Of a stretch of DNA of 27,574 nt, positions 20,370 through 27,574 are shown piece by piece (position 1 is the stretch's first letter; each line of letters starts with the position of its first letter). Source of the stretch: Capillimicrobium sp035565675 (GTDB lineage Bacteria > Actinomycetota > Thermoleophilia > Solirubrobacterales > Solirubrobacteraceae); contig DATMSA010000133.1 in NCBI GenBank assembly GCA_035565675.1, forward strand, positions 1-27,574, in the 5' to 3' direction. The position numbers and the translations under genes were made by a program. Under the pieces are notes generated by a model. That model searched no databases. It was not told the DNA's origin and saw only the letters and a list, made by a program, of their open reading frames with translations.

Positions 20370-21877
20370 CCGTCGCCGCCGACAACCCGCTGGTCGAGGG
20401 CCTCGAGCGCCTCCCGGTCGGGCCGACGACGCTGACGATCTTCGGCGCCACCGGCGACCTGGCCCGGCGCAAGCTGCTGCCGGCGCTCTACAACCTCGCC
20501 CACGAGGGCGCGCTGCCGGAGCGTTTCAACCTCATCGGCGTGTCGCGCGGCGACGAGAGCCACGACGCCTACCGCGAGATGGCCCGCGAGGCGATCGGCC
20601 AGTTCAGCCGCCGCACGCCGGACCGCAAGGTGCTCGACGCGCTGATGGAGAACGTCCGCTACGTCTCCGGCACGTTCGACCAGCCCGAGACGTACGACAG
20701 GCTCGCGGAGCTGCTGGCCGAGTTCGACGCCGCCAACGACGTCCCGCTCAACCGCGCGTTCTACCTGTCGACCTCGCCGGCGTTCTTCCCGGTGATCGTC
20801 GAGCAGCTCGGCGAGCACGGGATGGCCCGCCACGAGGGCGCCGGGGTGCGGGTGATCATCGAGAAGCCGTTCGGCACCACGGGCGCGGAGGCGCGCGAGC
20901 TCAACCGGCGCGTGCTGTCGGTCTTCGAGGAGCAGCAGGTCTTCCGCATCGACCACTACCTCGGCAAGGAGACTGTCCAGAACGTGATGGCGTTCCGGTT
21001 CGCCAACGGCATGTTCGAGCCGCTGTGGAACCGCAACTACATCGACCGGGTCGAGATCACCGCCGCCGAGGACGTCGGGATCGGCACCCGCGCCGGCTAC
21101 TACGACGCCGCGGGCGCGCTGCGCGACCTGGTGCAGAACCACATGCTCCAGCTCCTGTGCCTGCTGTGCATGGAGCCGCCGGTGCGCTTCCAGGCCGACG
21201 AGGTGCGCGACGAGAAGGTGAAGGTGCTGCGCGCGATCTCGCCGCCGGCGCCCGACGCGACCGTGCGCGCCCAGTACACGGCGGGCACCGAGGGCGGCGA
21301 GGACGTGCCCGGCTACCTCGACGAGGAGGGCGTGCCGCCGGACTCGCAGACCGAGACCTACGCGGCGCTGCGCCTGGAGGTCGACAACTGGCGCTGGAAC
21401 GGCGTGCCGTTCTACCTGCGCACCGGCAAGCGCCTGGCGCGCAAGGTCACCGAGATCGCGATCACGCTCAAGCCGGTCCCCCACCTCGCCTTCGAGCAGG
21501 CCGGCTCGCTCGGCGTGCAGCCCAACCAGCTCGTCTACACCGTGCAGCCCAACGAGGGCGTGTCGCTGTCGCTCGGGGCGAAGATCCCGGGCACGCGCAT
21601 GGCGATCCGCCCCGTGCAGATGGAGTTCCTGTACGGGACCGCGTTCATGTCGCAGTCCCCCGAGGCCTACGAGCGCCTGATCACCGACGCGATGCGCGGC
21701 GACGCGACGCTGTTCACGCGCAACGACGAGGTCGAGGCGCAGTGGCGGATCATCGACCCGGTGCTCGACGCGTGGGCGGCGGGCGAGCCGGCGCTCGACA
21801 CCTACGAGGCGGGGTCGCAGGGCCCGGACACCGCCACGCGCATCATGCAGCCCGACGATCGCTGGAGGGCGATATGA
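20366..21877 (+). CDS. zwf: Glucose-6-phosphate 1-dehydrogenase
   Basis: First enzyme of the oxidative pentose phosphate pathway: glucose-6-phosphate plus NADP+ to 6-phosphogluconolactone plus NADPH. The 503-residue protein has the dinucleotide motif FGATGDLARRKLLPALY (26-42), VIIEKPFGTT (163-172), and the active-site signature RIDHYLGKE (194-202). Length is normal. The GTG at 20366 lies in a GTGA overlap with the kinase gene, and its TGA overlaps the opcA ATG (ATGA), so kinase, dehydrogenase and OpcA are translated together. Confidence 0.97.
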   Translation: MTVAADNPLVEGLERLPVGPTTLTIFGATGDLARRKLLPALYNLAHEGALPERFNLIGVSRGDESHDAYREMAREAIGQFSRRTPDRKVLDALMENVRYVSGTFDQPETYDRLAELLAEFDAANDVPLNRAFYLSTSPAFFPVIVEQLGEHGMARHEGAGVRVIIEKPFGTTGAEARELNRRVLSVFEEQQVFRIDHYLGKETVQNVMAFRFANGMFEPLWNRNYIDRVEITAAEDVGIGTRAGYYDAAGALRDLVQNHMLQLLCLLCMEPPVRFQADEVRDEKVKVLRAISPPAPDATVRAQYTAGTEGGEDVPGYLDEEGVPPDSQTETYAALRLEVDNWRWNGVPFYLRTGKRLARKVTEIAITLKPVPHLAFEQAGSLGVQPNQLVYTVQPNEGVSLSLGAKIPGTRMAIRPVQMEFLYGTAFMSQSPEAYERLITDAMRGDATLFTRNDEVEAQWRIIDPVLDAWAAGEPALDTYEAGSQGPDTATRIMQPDDRWRAI

Positions 21878-22956
21878 CGGCCGCCGCCCCGGTCATCGCC
21901 GACCGCACCTGGTTCGAGCGCGACACGACGCCCGCCGCGATCGAGGCCGCGCTGCGCCAGCTCCTCGTCGACAACCGCCACGGCGAGGACGGCGGCGCGA
22001 TCCCCGCGCGCGTGCTCAACCTCGTCACGGTCGTCGACCGCCAGTGGCGCGGCGAGATCGAGAACCGGCTGGAGCGCGTGGGCCGCTATCACGCCTCGCG
22101 CACCGTGCTGCTGGCGATCGAGCCGCGCCGCACCACGATCGACGCGCGCGCGACCGTGCTCGTCGACGCCGAGCCCCACCAGAGCGGGATGACGACCGCG
22201 CACGAGCACCTCGTCCTCGACATCGGCCAGGAGCACGTCGAGCACCTCGCCACGATCGTCGACCCGCTCGTCGTCACCGACCTGCCGACGGCGCTGTGGG
22301 CGCCGCACGGGCACGCCGACGCGATCGACGAGCTGCTCGTGCTCGCCCAGGTCGTGCTGCTGGACTCCGTCGACGAGCCCGACCTCGAGGAGGCGATCGG
22401 CCGGGCGCGCGCGCTGGCCGAGCGCGTCTACGTCGTCGACCTCGCGTGGCTGCGCTCCACGCCGTGGCGGGAGCGGGTCGCGGCCGCGTTCGACCCGCCC
22501 GGCCAGCGGGCCAGGCTGTCGACGATCTCGGCCGTGGAGGTCCGCCACCACCCCGACTCGACCGTCGCCGGCGTGCTGTTCCTCGGCTGGCTGTGCGCGC
22601 AGCTGGGCTGGCGGCCCGGCGCGCTGGCCGAGCGCCGCGACCGCTCGCTGGAGGGCCGCGCCCGCGCCCGCCGCGGCGAGGTGCGCCTGTGCCTGCGCCC
22701 CGCGCCCGAGCAGCCGGTCCGCGGCCTGGAGGGGCTGACGATCGAGACCGGCGACGGGACGGTGCTGTCGCTCGACCGCGGCGACGGCGGGCTGCGCGCC
22801 GAGCGCGTCACGCGCCGCGGCGGCGCGCGCACCTGGACCGTGATGGGCGCCTCGCGCGGGGAGCCCGGCATCCTCGGCGAGGGCATCCGCCAGGCGCTGC
22901 TGCGCGACCCGACCTACCGGCCGGCGCTGGACGCGGCCGCGGTGATGGTGGGCTGA
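21874..22956 (+). CDS. opcA: Glucose-6-phosphate dehydrogenase assembly protein OpcA
   Basis: OpcA promotes assembly and activity of Zwf in actinobacteria and cyanobacteria. The 360-residue protein has the expected features: RVLNLVTVVDRQWRGEI, YHASRTVLLAIEPRR, HLATIVDPLVVTDLPTALWA and a C-terminal LGWLCAQLGWRP region. The ATG at 21874 is preceded by GGAGG with a 5-nt spacer and lies within the zwf stop. Adjacency to zwf is the usual arrangement and confirms the call. Confidence 0.93.
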   Translation: MTAAAPVIADRTWFERDTTPAAIEAALRQLLVDNRHGEDGGAIPARVLNLVTVVDRQWRGEIENRLERVGRYHASRTVLLAIEPRRTTIDARATVLVDAEPHQSGMTTAHEHLVLDIGQEHVEHLATIVDPLVVTDLPTALWAPHGHADAIDELLVLAQVVLLDSVDEPDLEEAIGRARALAERVYVVDLAWLRSTPWRERVAAAFDPPGQRARLSTISAVEVRHHPDSTVAGVLFLGWLCAQLGWRPGALAERRDRSLEGRARARRGEVRLCLRPAPEQPVRGLEGLTIETGDGTVLSLDRGDGGLRAERVTRRGGARTWTVMGASRGEPGILGEGIRQALLRDPTYRPALDAAAVMVG

Positions 22957-22960
22957 GCCG

Positions 22961-24916
22961 ATGTCGACCCGCCACCAGCCCGGACGCGCCCCGATCCACA
23001 GCGGCTCGGTCCCGCTCGGCAGCCCGTTCCCGCCGATCGCCGAGTACGCGTTCCTGAGCGACTGCGAGACGACCGCGCTCGTGGCCCCCAGCGGCGCGGT
23101 CGAGTGGATGTGCCTGCCGCGGATGGACAGCCCGTCGGTGTTCGGGGCGATCCTCGACCGCGACGCCGGCGCGTTCCGCCTCGGCCCGGCCGACACGATG
23201 GTGCCGGCGGCGCGCCGCTACCTGCCGGGCACGATGATCGTCGAGACCACCTGGGGCACGCGCCTGGGCTGGCTCATCGTGCGCGACCTGCTGCTGATCG
23301 GGCCCTGGCACCACGACACCGAGCGCTCGCGCTCGCACCGGCGCTCGCCGACCGACGACGACGCCGACCACGTCCTGCTGCGCACGATGCGCTGCGTGAA
23401 CGGCGCGGTCGAGGTGCACCTCGACTGCCAGCCGCTCTACGACTACGGGCGCGTCCACGCGCGCTGGGAGTACGACGGGCCCGGCTACGGGTCGGCCGTC
23501 GCGACGTTCCCGGGCCACGACCTGGCGCTGCGCATGACGACCGACCTGCGCCTCGGCTTCGAGGGCTCGCGGGTGCGGGCGCGCACGACGCTGCGCGCCG
23601 GCGACACCGCGTTCGTGGCGCTCGCGTTCAGCGAGCACGCCGGGCCCGAGACCTACGAGGAGGCCTACGAGCGGCTCGTCCACACCGCCGACTTCTGGCA
23701 CGAGTGGCTGTCGCACGGCGACTTCCCCGACCACCCGTGGCGCACCTACCTGCAGCGGTCGGCGCTGACGCTGAAGGGGCTGACGTACGCCCCCACGGGC
23801 GCGATGATCGCGGCCGCCACGACGTCGCTGCCCGAGACGCCCGGCGGCCAGCGCAACTGGGACTACCGCTTCAGCTGGATCCGCGACTCGACGTTCATGC
23901 TGTGGGGCCTCTACACGCTCGGCTTCGACTGGGAGGCCAACGACTTCTTCTACTTCATCGCCGACGTCGCCGAGCGCGACCCCGACATCCAGATCATGTA
24001 CGGCGTCGGCGGCGAGACCGAGCTGCGCGAGACGCTGCTCGACCACCTGCACGGCTACGACGGCGCGCGCCCGGTGCGGATCGGCAACGACGCGTTCGAC
24101 CAGAACCAGCACGACGTGTGGGGCGCGATGCTGGACTCGATCTTCCTGCACACGCGCTCGCGCGACCACCTCGCCGAGAGCCGCTGGCCGATCATCTGCC
24201 GCCTGGTCGAGAACGCGATCGCGCACTGCGACGAGCCCGACCGCGGCATCTGGGAGGTGCGCGGCGACCCCAAGCACTTCGTCTCCTCCAAGGTCATGTG
24301 CTGGGTGGCGATGGACCGCGGCGCGCGCCTGGCGCTCGTGCGCGAGGACCAGGAGATGCACGACCGCTGGCGCGCCGCGGCCGACCGCCTGCACGCGGAG
24401 ATCTGCGAGCGCGGCGTCGACGCGCGCGGCGTGTTCACCCAGCACTACGACACCGACGCCCTCGACGCCAGCGCGCTGCTGATGCCGCTGCTGCGCTTCC
24501 TGCCGCCCGACGACCCGCGCATCCGCGCCACGGTGCTGGCGATCGCCGACGAGCTGACCGTCGACGACCTCGTGCTGCGCTACCGCACCGAGGAGACCGA
24601 CGACGGCATGGACGGCGAGGAGGGCACGTTCACGATCTGCTCGTTCTGGCTGGTGTCCGCGCTCAGCGAGATCGGCGAGCACCAGCGCGCCCGCGACCTG
24701 TGCGAGAAGCTGCTCGGCTACGGGTCGTCGCTGGCGCTGTACGCGGAGGAGATCGACCCGCGCTCCGGACGCCACCTGGGCAACTTCCCGCAGGCGTTCA
24801 CGCACCTGGCCCTGATCAACGCGGTCATGCACGTCATCCGCGCGGAGGAGCAGATGCAGGACGGGCAGCCGACGCTCTCCCCGGCGCCCGAGGACCACAA
24901 CCCGGAGATGCCATGA
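22961..24916 (+). CDS. GH15 family glycoside hydrolase (trehalase or glucoamylase)
   Basis: Inverting alpha-glucosidase of the glucoamylase-like (alpha/alpha)6 barrel family, 651 residues, no signal peptide, hence cytosolic. The N-terminal beta-sandwich has IAEYAFLSDCETTALVAPSG and VEWMCLPRMDSPSVFGAIL; the barrel has NWDYRFSWIRDSTFMLWGL, DRGIWEVRG with the probable general acid E432, and YAEEIDPRSGRHLGNFPQAF with the probable base E596 or E597. Actinobacterial proteins of this layout include the cytosolic GH15 trehalase, which gives two glucose per trehalose. In this operon the product would feed the ROK kinase and Zwf. It starts 4 nt after opcA and overlaps pgl by 4 nt. Trehalase is my preferred reading; glucoamylase or isomaltose hydrolysis cannot be ruled out. 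Confidence 0.9.
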   Translation: MSTRHQPGRAPIHSGSVPLGSPFPPIAEYAFLSDCETTALVAPSGAVEWMCLPRMDSPSVFGAILDRDAGAFRLGPADTMVPAARRYLPGTMIVETTWGTRLGWLIVRDLLLIGPWHHDTERSRSHRRSPTDDDADHVLLRTMRCVNGAVEVHLDCQPLYDYGRVHARWEYDGPGYGSAVATFPGHDLALRMTTDLRLGFEGSRVRARTTLRAGDTAFVALAFSEHAGPETYEEAYERLVHTADFWHEWLSHGDFPDHPWRTYLQRSALTLKGLTYAPTGAMIAAATTSLPETPGGQRNWDYRFSWIRDSTFMLWGLYTLGFDWEANDFFYFIADVAERDPDIQIMYGVGGETELRETLLDHLHGYDGARPVRIGNDAFDQNQHDVWGAMLDSIFLHTRSRDHLAESRWPIICRLVENAIAHCDEPDRGIWEVRGDPKHFVSSKVMCWVAMDRGARLALVREDQEMHDRWRAAADRLHAEICERGVDARGVFTQHYDTDALDASALLMPLLRFLPPDDPRIRATVLAIADELTVDDLVLRYRTEETDDGMDGEEGTFTICSFWLVSALSEIGEHQRARDLCEKLLGYGSSLALYAEEIDPRSGRHLGNFPQAFTHLALINAVMHVIRAEEQMQDGQPTLSPAPEDHNPEMP

Positions 24917-25608
24917 GGATCACGCGCCTGCCCGACCCCGAGGCGGTCGCCGAGTACGCCGCCCAGGAGGTCGCCGACCTGATCGCGGCGGCCGGCGCGC
25001 GCCCCTTCCACCTCGCGCTGGCCGGCGGCACGACGCCGGAGCGCTGCCACGAGCTGCTGGCCCCCAAGGTCGCCGACTGGAGCCATGTGCACATCTGGCT
25101 CAGCGACGAGCGGGCGGTGCCGCCCGACCACGAGGACGCCAACTTCCTGATGATCCGCCGGTCGCTGCTGGACCGCGTCGAGATCCCCGAGGCCAACGTC
25201 CACCGGGTCCTCGGCGAGCTCGGCGCCGACGAGGCGGCGGCGCGCTACGAGCAGGAGATCCTCGACACGGTGGCCGCCGGCGCCGACGGCGTGCCCCTGT
25301 TCGACGTGGCGATGGCGGGCATGGGCCCCGACGGGCACACCTGCTCGCTGTTCCCCGGCCACCCGGAGCTCGACATCCGCGACCGCTTCGTCGCGCCGGT
25401 GCACGACTCGCCCAAGCCGCCGCCGGATCGCGTCACGTTCACGCTGCCGCTCCTGCACGCGGCGCGGCTGACGATGCTGCTCGTCGACGGGCCCGCCAAG
25501 CGCGATGCGATGGCGCGCGTGGCCGCGGGCCCGGACCCCGCGACCCCCGCCTCGCTGCTGGCCGGGGGCACGCTCGAGGTCGTCGTCGACGAGGCCGCCG
25601 CCCCGTGA
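24913..25608 (+). CDS. pgl: 6-phosphogluconolactonase
   Basis: Hydrolyses 6-phosphogluconolactone to 6-phosphogluconate, the second step of the oxidative pentose phosphate pathway. The 231-residue protein has FHLALAGGTTPERCHELL near the N-terminus, IWLSDERAVPPDHEDANF, and the active-site segment AGMGPDGHTCSLFPGHP, all standard for the Pgl/DevB family. The ATG overlaps the GH15 stop (ATGA). It is the last gene of the operon; a GC-rich hairpin follows. A 6-phosphogluconate dehydrogenase gene (gnd) is not in the window. Confidence 0.96.
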   Translation: MRITRLPDPEAVAEYAAQEVADLIAAAGARPFHLALAGGTTPERCHELLAPKVADWSHVHIWLSDERAVPPDHEDANFLMIRRSLLDRVEIPEANVHRVLGELGADEAAARYEQEILDTVAAGADGVPLFDVAMAGMGPDGHTCSLFPGHPELDIRDRFVAPVHDSPKPPPDRVTFTLPLLHAARLTMLLVDGPAKRDAMARVAAGPDPATPASLLAGGTLEVVVDEAAAP

Positions 25609-25625
25609 CGATCCGCTGACGGACG

Positions 25626-25649
25626 CCGCCGGCCTCCCGGGGCCGGCGG
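25626..25649. terminator. Hairpin after pgl
   Basis: CCGCCGGCC (25626-25634) and GGCCGGCGG (25641-25649) pair perfectly over 9 bp around a 6-nt loop. It separates the zwf operon from the egtB promoter 10 nt further on. No T-run follows. Confidence 0.6.
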
Positions 25650-25659
25650 ACCGGTCCGG

Positions 25660-25665
25660 TACGGT
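25660..25665 (+). promoter_or_regulatory. -10 box of a leaderless egtB promoter
   Basis: TACGGT is followed by exactly 6 nt and then the GTG of egtB. With TANNNT at -12 to -7, transcription would start on the G of the start codon, the layout known for actinobacterial leaderless mRNAs. Confidence 0.6.
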
Positions 25666-25671
25666 TGACCT

Positions 25672-26775
25672 GTGGCGGACGCGCTGGACGTCCAGGCGGG
25701 GATGGTGTCGGAGATGGCGGCCGCGCGGCGGCGCACGCTCGCGCTCGTCGCCCATCTGGACGACGCGACGCTGGAGCGGGTGATCGACCCGATCCTCAGC
25801 CCGATCGCCTGGGACCTCGGCCACATCGCCGCCTACGAGGACCTGTGGATCGGCCACCGGCTCGGCGGGCTGCCGATGCTGCGCGCCGACCTCGCGGCGC
25901 TGTACGACGCGTTCGAGACGCCGCGGGCGGTGCGCGGCGACCTCGACTTCCTGCGCGGCGACGCGCTGCGCGAGCACCTCGGCGCGGTGCGCGAGCGGAC
26001 GCTGGAGGTCACCGAGCGGCGCGGGGTCACCGACCTGCACGAGCTCGTGCTGCGCCACGAGCTGCAGCACACCGAGACGATGCTGCAGGCGATGGCGGTG
26101 GGCGATCTGCTGCCCGGCGGCGTGGGCGTGCCCGCGCCCGTCGGCGGCGGCGACGCGTGGGTCGACGTGCCCGGCGGGACGTTCGCGATGGGCGCCGGCC
26201 CCGACGGCTTCGCCTACGACAACGAGCGCCCGCGCCACGACGTCGCGCTCGCGCCGTTCTGCATCGCCCGCCGCCCGGTGACGAACGCGACGTGGCTGAC
26301 GTTCACCGAGGGCGGCGGCTACGAGCGCCGCCCGTGGTGGTCGCACGAGGCGTGGAAGTGGAAGGAGGAGTACGACATCGGCGACTGTCCGCGCTCGGTC
26401 CGCACCGGGGACCCGGACGCGCCCGTCGTCCACGTCTCCTGGTTCGAGGCCGACGCCTTCGCCCGCTGGGCCGGTGCGCGAGTGCCGAGCGAGGCCGAGT
26501 GGGAGAGGGCGGTGACCTGGAACCAGGGGCGCGGGATCGCGGGTGTGGGTGAGGTCTGGGAGTGGACCGCCTCGCCCTTCGCCGGCTATCCGGGCTTCGC
26601 GGCGTACCCGTACCGCGAGTACTCCGAGCCGTTCTTCGGCGACCGCCACCGCGTGCTGCGCGGCGGCTCGTGCGCCACCCATCCGCGCGTCGCCTCGGCG
26701 ACGTTCCGCAACTGGGACCTGCCGCAGCGGCGTCAGCTGTTCGCGGGCCTGCGACTCGCGAAGGACATCGAATGA
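25672..26775 (+). CDS. egtB: Sulfoxide synthase EgtB-type non-heme iron enzyme
   Basis: Joins trimethylhistidine (hercynine) to a thiol with O2 to form the sulfoxide precursor of ergothioneine. The 367-residue protein has an N-terminal DinB-like four-helix domain and a C-terminal FGE-sulfatase domain. The iron ligands are visible: H51 in WDLGHIAAYE and H129-x3-H133-x-E135 in LRHELQHTE. The FGE part has VDVPGGTFAMGAGPDG, RRPVTNATWLTF, RVPSEAEWERAV, VWEWTASPF and HRVLRGGSC. It is shorter than mycobacterial EgtB. The GTG start is leaderless-type, and the gene overlaps egtD by 4 nt. Without egtC between them, the thiol may be cysteine rather than gamma-glutamylcysteine, which is inference. Confidence 0.92.
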   Translation: MADALDVQAGMVSEMAAARRRTLALVAHLDDATLERVIDPILSPIAWDLGHIAAYEDLWIGHRLGGLPMLRADLAALYDAFETPRAVRGDLDFLRGDALREHLGAVRERTLEVTERRGVTDLHELVLRHELQHTETMLQAMAVGDLLPGGVGVPAPVGGGDAWVDVPGGTFAMGAGPDGFAYDNERPRHDVALAPFCIARRPVTNATWLTFTEGGGYERRPWWSHEAWKWKEEYDIGDCPRSVRTGDPDAPVVHVSWFEADAFARWAGARVPSEAEWERAVTWNQGRGIAGVGEVWEWTASPFAGYPGFAAYPYREYSEPFFGDRHRVLRGGSCATHPRVASATFRNWDLPQRRQLFAGLRLAKDIE

Positions 26776-27574
26776 CGACGCTCGAGATCCACGTGGCCCA
26801 GGAGCGGTCGCTCGCCGACGACGTGCTCGACGGGCTCACCCGGCCGTTCAAGGAGCTGCCGCCCAAGCACTTCTACGACGCGCGCGGGTCGGAGCTCTTC
26901 GAGCTGATCTGCGCGCAGCCCGAGTACTACCCGACGCGCACGGAGCTGGCGATCCTGCGCGAGCGCGCCGCCGAGCTGATGGACGGCGTCGACGAGCTTG
27001 TCGAGCTGGGGTCGGGCGCGACGACGAAGGCGCGGCTGCTGCTCGAGGGCGGCACCGCGAGCCGCTACGTGCCGGTCGACGTGTCCGAGACCGTCGTGCG
27101 CGCGGCGGCCGACGAGCTCGCCGACCTCGGCGTCGAGGTGCACGGCGTCGTCGCCGACATCGAGCGCCACCTCGACCGCCTGCCGCCGCCCACCGGCCGC
27201 CGAGCGGTCGCGTTCCTGGGCGGCACGATCGGCAACTTCACGCCGGGGTCGCGGCGGCGGTTCCTGCGCTCGCTCGGGCGGCTGCTGGCGCCCGGCGACC
27301 GGCTGCTGCTCGGGACCGACCTCGTGAAGGACCCGCGCGTCATCGAGGCCGCCTACGACGACAGCCTCGGCGTCACCGCAGCGTTCAACCTCAACATCCT
27401 GCGCGTCTGCAACCGCGAGCTCGGCGCCGACTTCGACCTCGACCTGTTCGAGCACGTCGCCTTCTACCATCGCCGCCATCAGTGGGTGGAGATGCGCCTG
27501 CGCGCCGTCGACCACTGCACGGTGAACCTCAGGGCGATCGACCTGCAGGTCGCGTTCGCCGCACGCGAGGAGAT
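26772..27574 (+). CDS. egtD: L-histidine N-alpha-methyltransferase EgtD, 3' end cut by the window
   Basis: Methylates histidine three times with S-adenosylmethionine to hercynine, the substrate of EgtB. The visible 267 codons include LPPKHFYDARGSELFELICA and PEYYPTRTELAIL at the N-terminus, DELVELGSGATTKARLLL (SAM-binding), AFLGGTIGNFTPGSRRRFL and LLLGTDLVKDP, then AFNLNILRVCNRELGADFDL. These are the EgtD/DUF2260 marks. The ATG lies within the egtB stop (ATGA). The remaining C-terminal part is beyond base 27574. Confidence 0.95.
   Translation, partial: MTTLEIHVAQERSLADDVLDGLTRPFKELPPKHFYDARGSELFELICAQPEYYPTRTELAILRERAAELMDGVDELVELGSGATTKARLLLEGGTASRYVPVDVSETVVRAAADELADLGVEVHGVVADIERHLDRLPPPTGRRAVAFLGGTIGNFTPGSRRRFLRSLGRLLAPGDRLLLGTDLVKDPRVIEAAYDDSLGVTAAFNLNILRVCNRELGADFDLDLFEHVAFYHRRHQWVEMRLRAVDHCTVNLRAIDLQVAFAAREE

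Noticed and set aside
1..27574. CRISPR arrays, tRNA or rRNA genes, insertion sequences, prophage or attachment sites
   Set aside because: I saw no regularly spaced repeats, cloverleaf-like genes, transposase or integrase genes or flanking target duplications.

Overview
The window is very GC-rich, densely packed chromosomal DNA with GC-ending codons throughout. The gene content points to a high-GC actinobacterium: OpcA with Zwf, EgtB/EgtD, a paired ArsA-type ATPase, a ydaO-type c-di-AMP riboswitch before an RlpA-like wall protein, and several leaderless TANNNT promoters. I would guess the class Thermoleophilia (Solirubrobacterales-like), but that placement is inference. I see no phage, transposon, CRISPR, rRNA or tRNA; this is core and housekeeping DNA with some poorly known genes in it.

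Left part (1-6959). The tail of a DsbA-family oxidoreductase converges on a minus-strand unit read parA -> ftsZ -> ggt, with a strong hairpin between the two units. FtsZ carries a long Pro/Glu/Arg-rich N-terminal extension, and ggt has no ordinary start codon where its domain begins. Divergent from parA runs a plus-strand unit of a bicupin protein and two ArsA/Get3-like ATPases. The second ATPase lacks the signature lysine.

Middle (6963-17123). Minus-strand genes are a PAS/chemoreceptor-like protein with a sigma-28-type promoter that seems to give a leaderless mRNA, a large unknown protein with a HEPN-like C-terminus, a stand-alone LigD-type 3'-phosphoesterase with an acylphosphatase-like N-terminus, an HxlR regulator with a CxxC, a GNAT acetyltransferase and the primary-type sigma factor. 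Plus-strand genes are a small basic tail protein, then promoter - c-di-AMP riboswitch - rlpA-like gene. The latter shares its stop codon palindrome with a convergent gene for a degenerate GGDEF protein. moeA and a membrane-anchored unknown protein follow.

Right part (17124-27574). glpX and a small upstream partner (minus strand) diverge from a long overlapping plus-strand operon: RibD-like reductase, ROK sugar kinase, zwf, opcA, GH15 hydrolase and pgl. Together these could turn trehalose or a glucan into glucose, glucose-6-phosphate and then NADPH; glpX on the other strand could recycle fructose-1,6-bisphosphate. After a hairpin and a leaderless promoter come egtB and egtD (cut by the window end), directly joined without egtC, suggesting a short ergothioneine-type route.

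The best candidates for something new are the acylphosphatase-like/phosphoesterase fusion beside the HEPN-like gene, the N-extended FtsZ coupled to ParA, and the leaderless sigma-28 promoter of the PAS protein.
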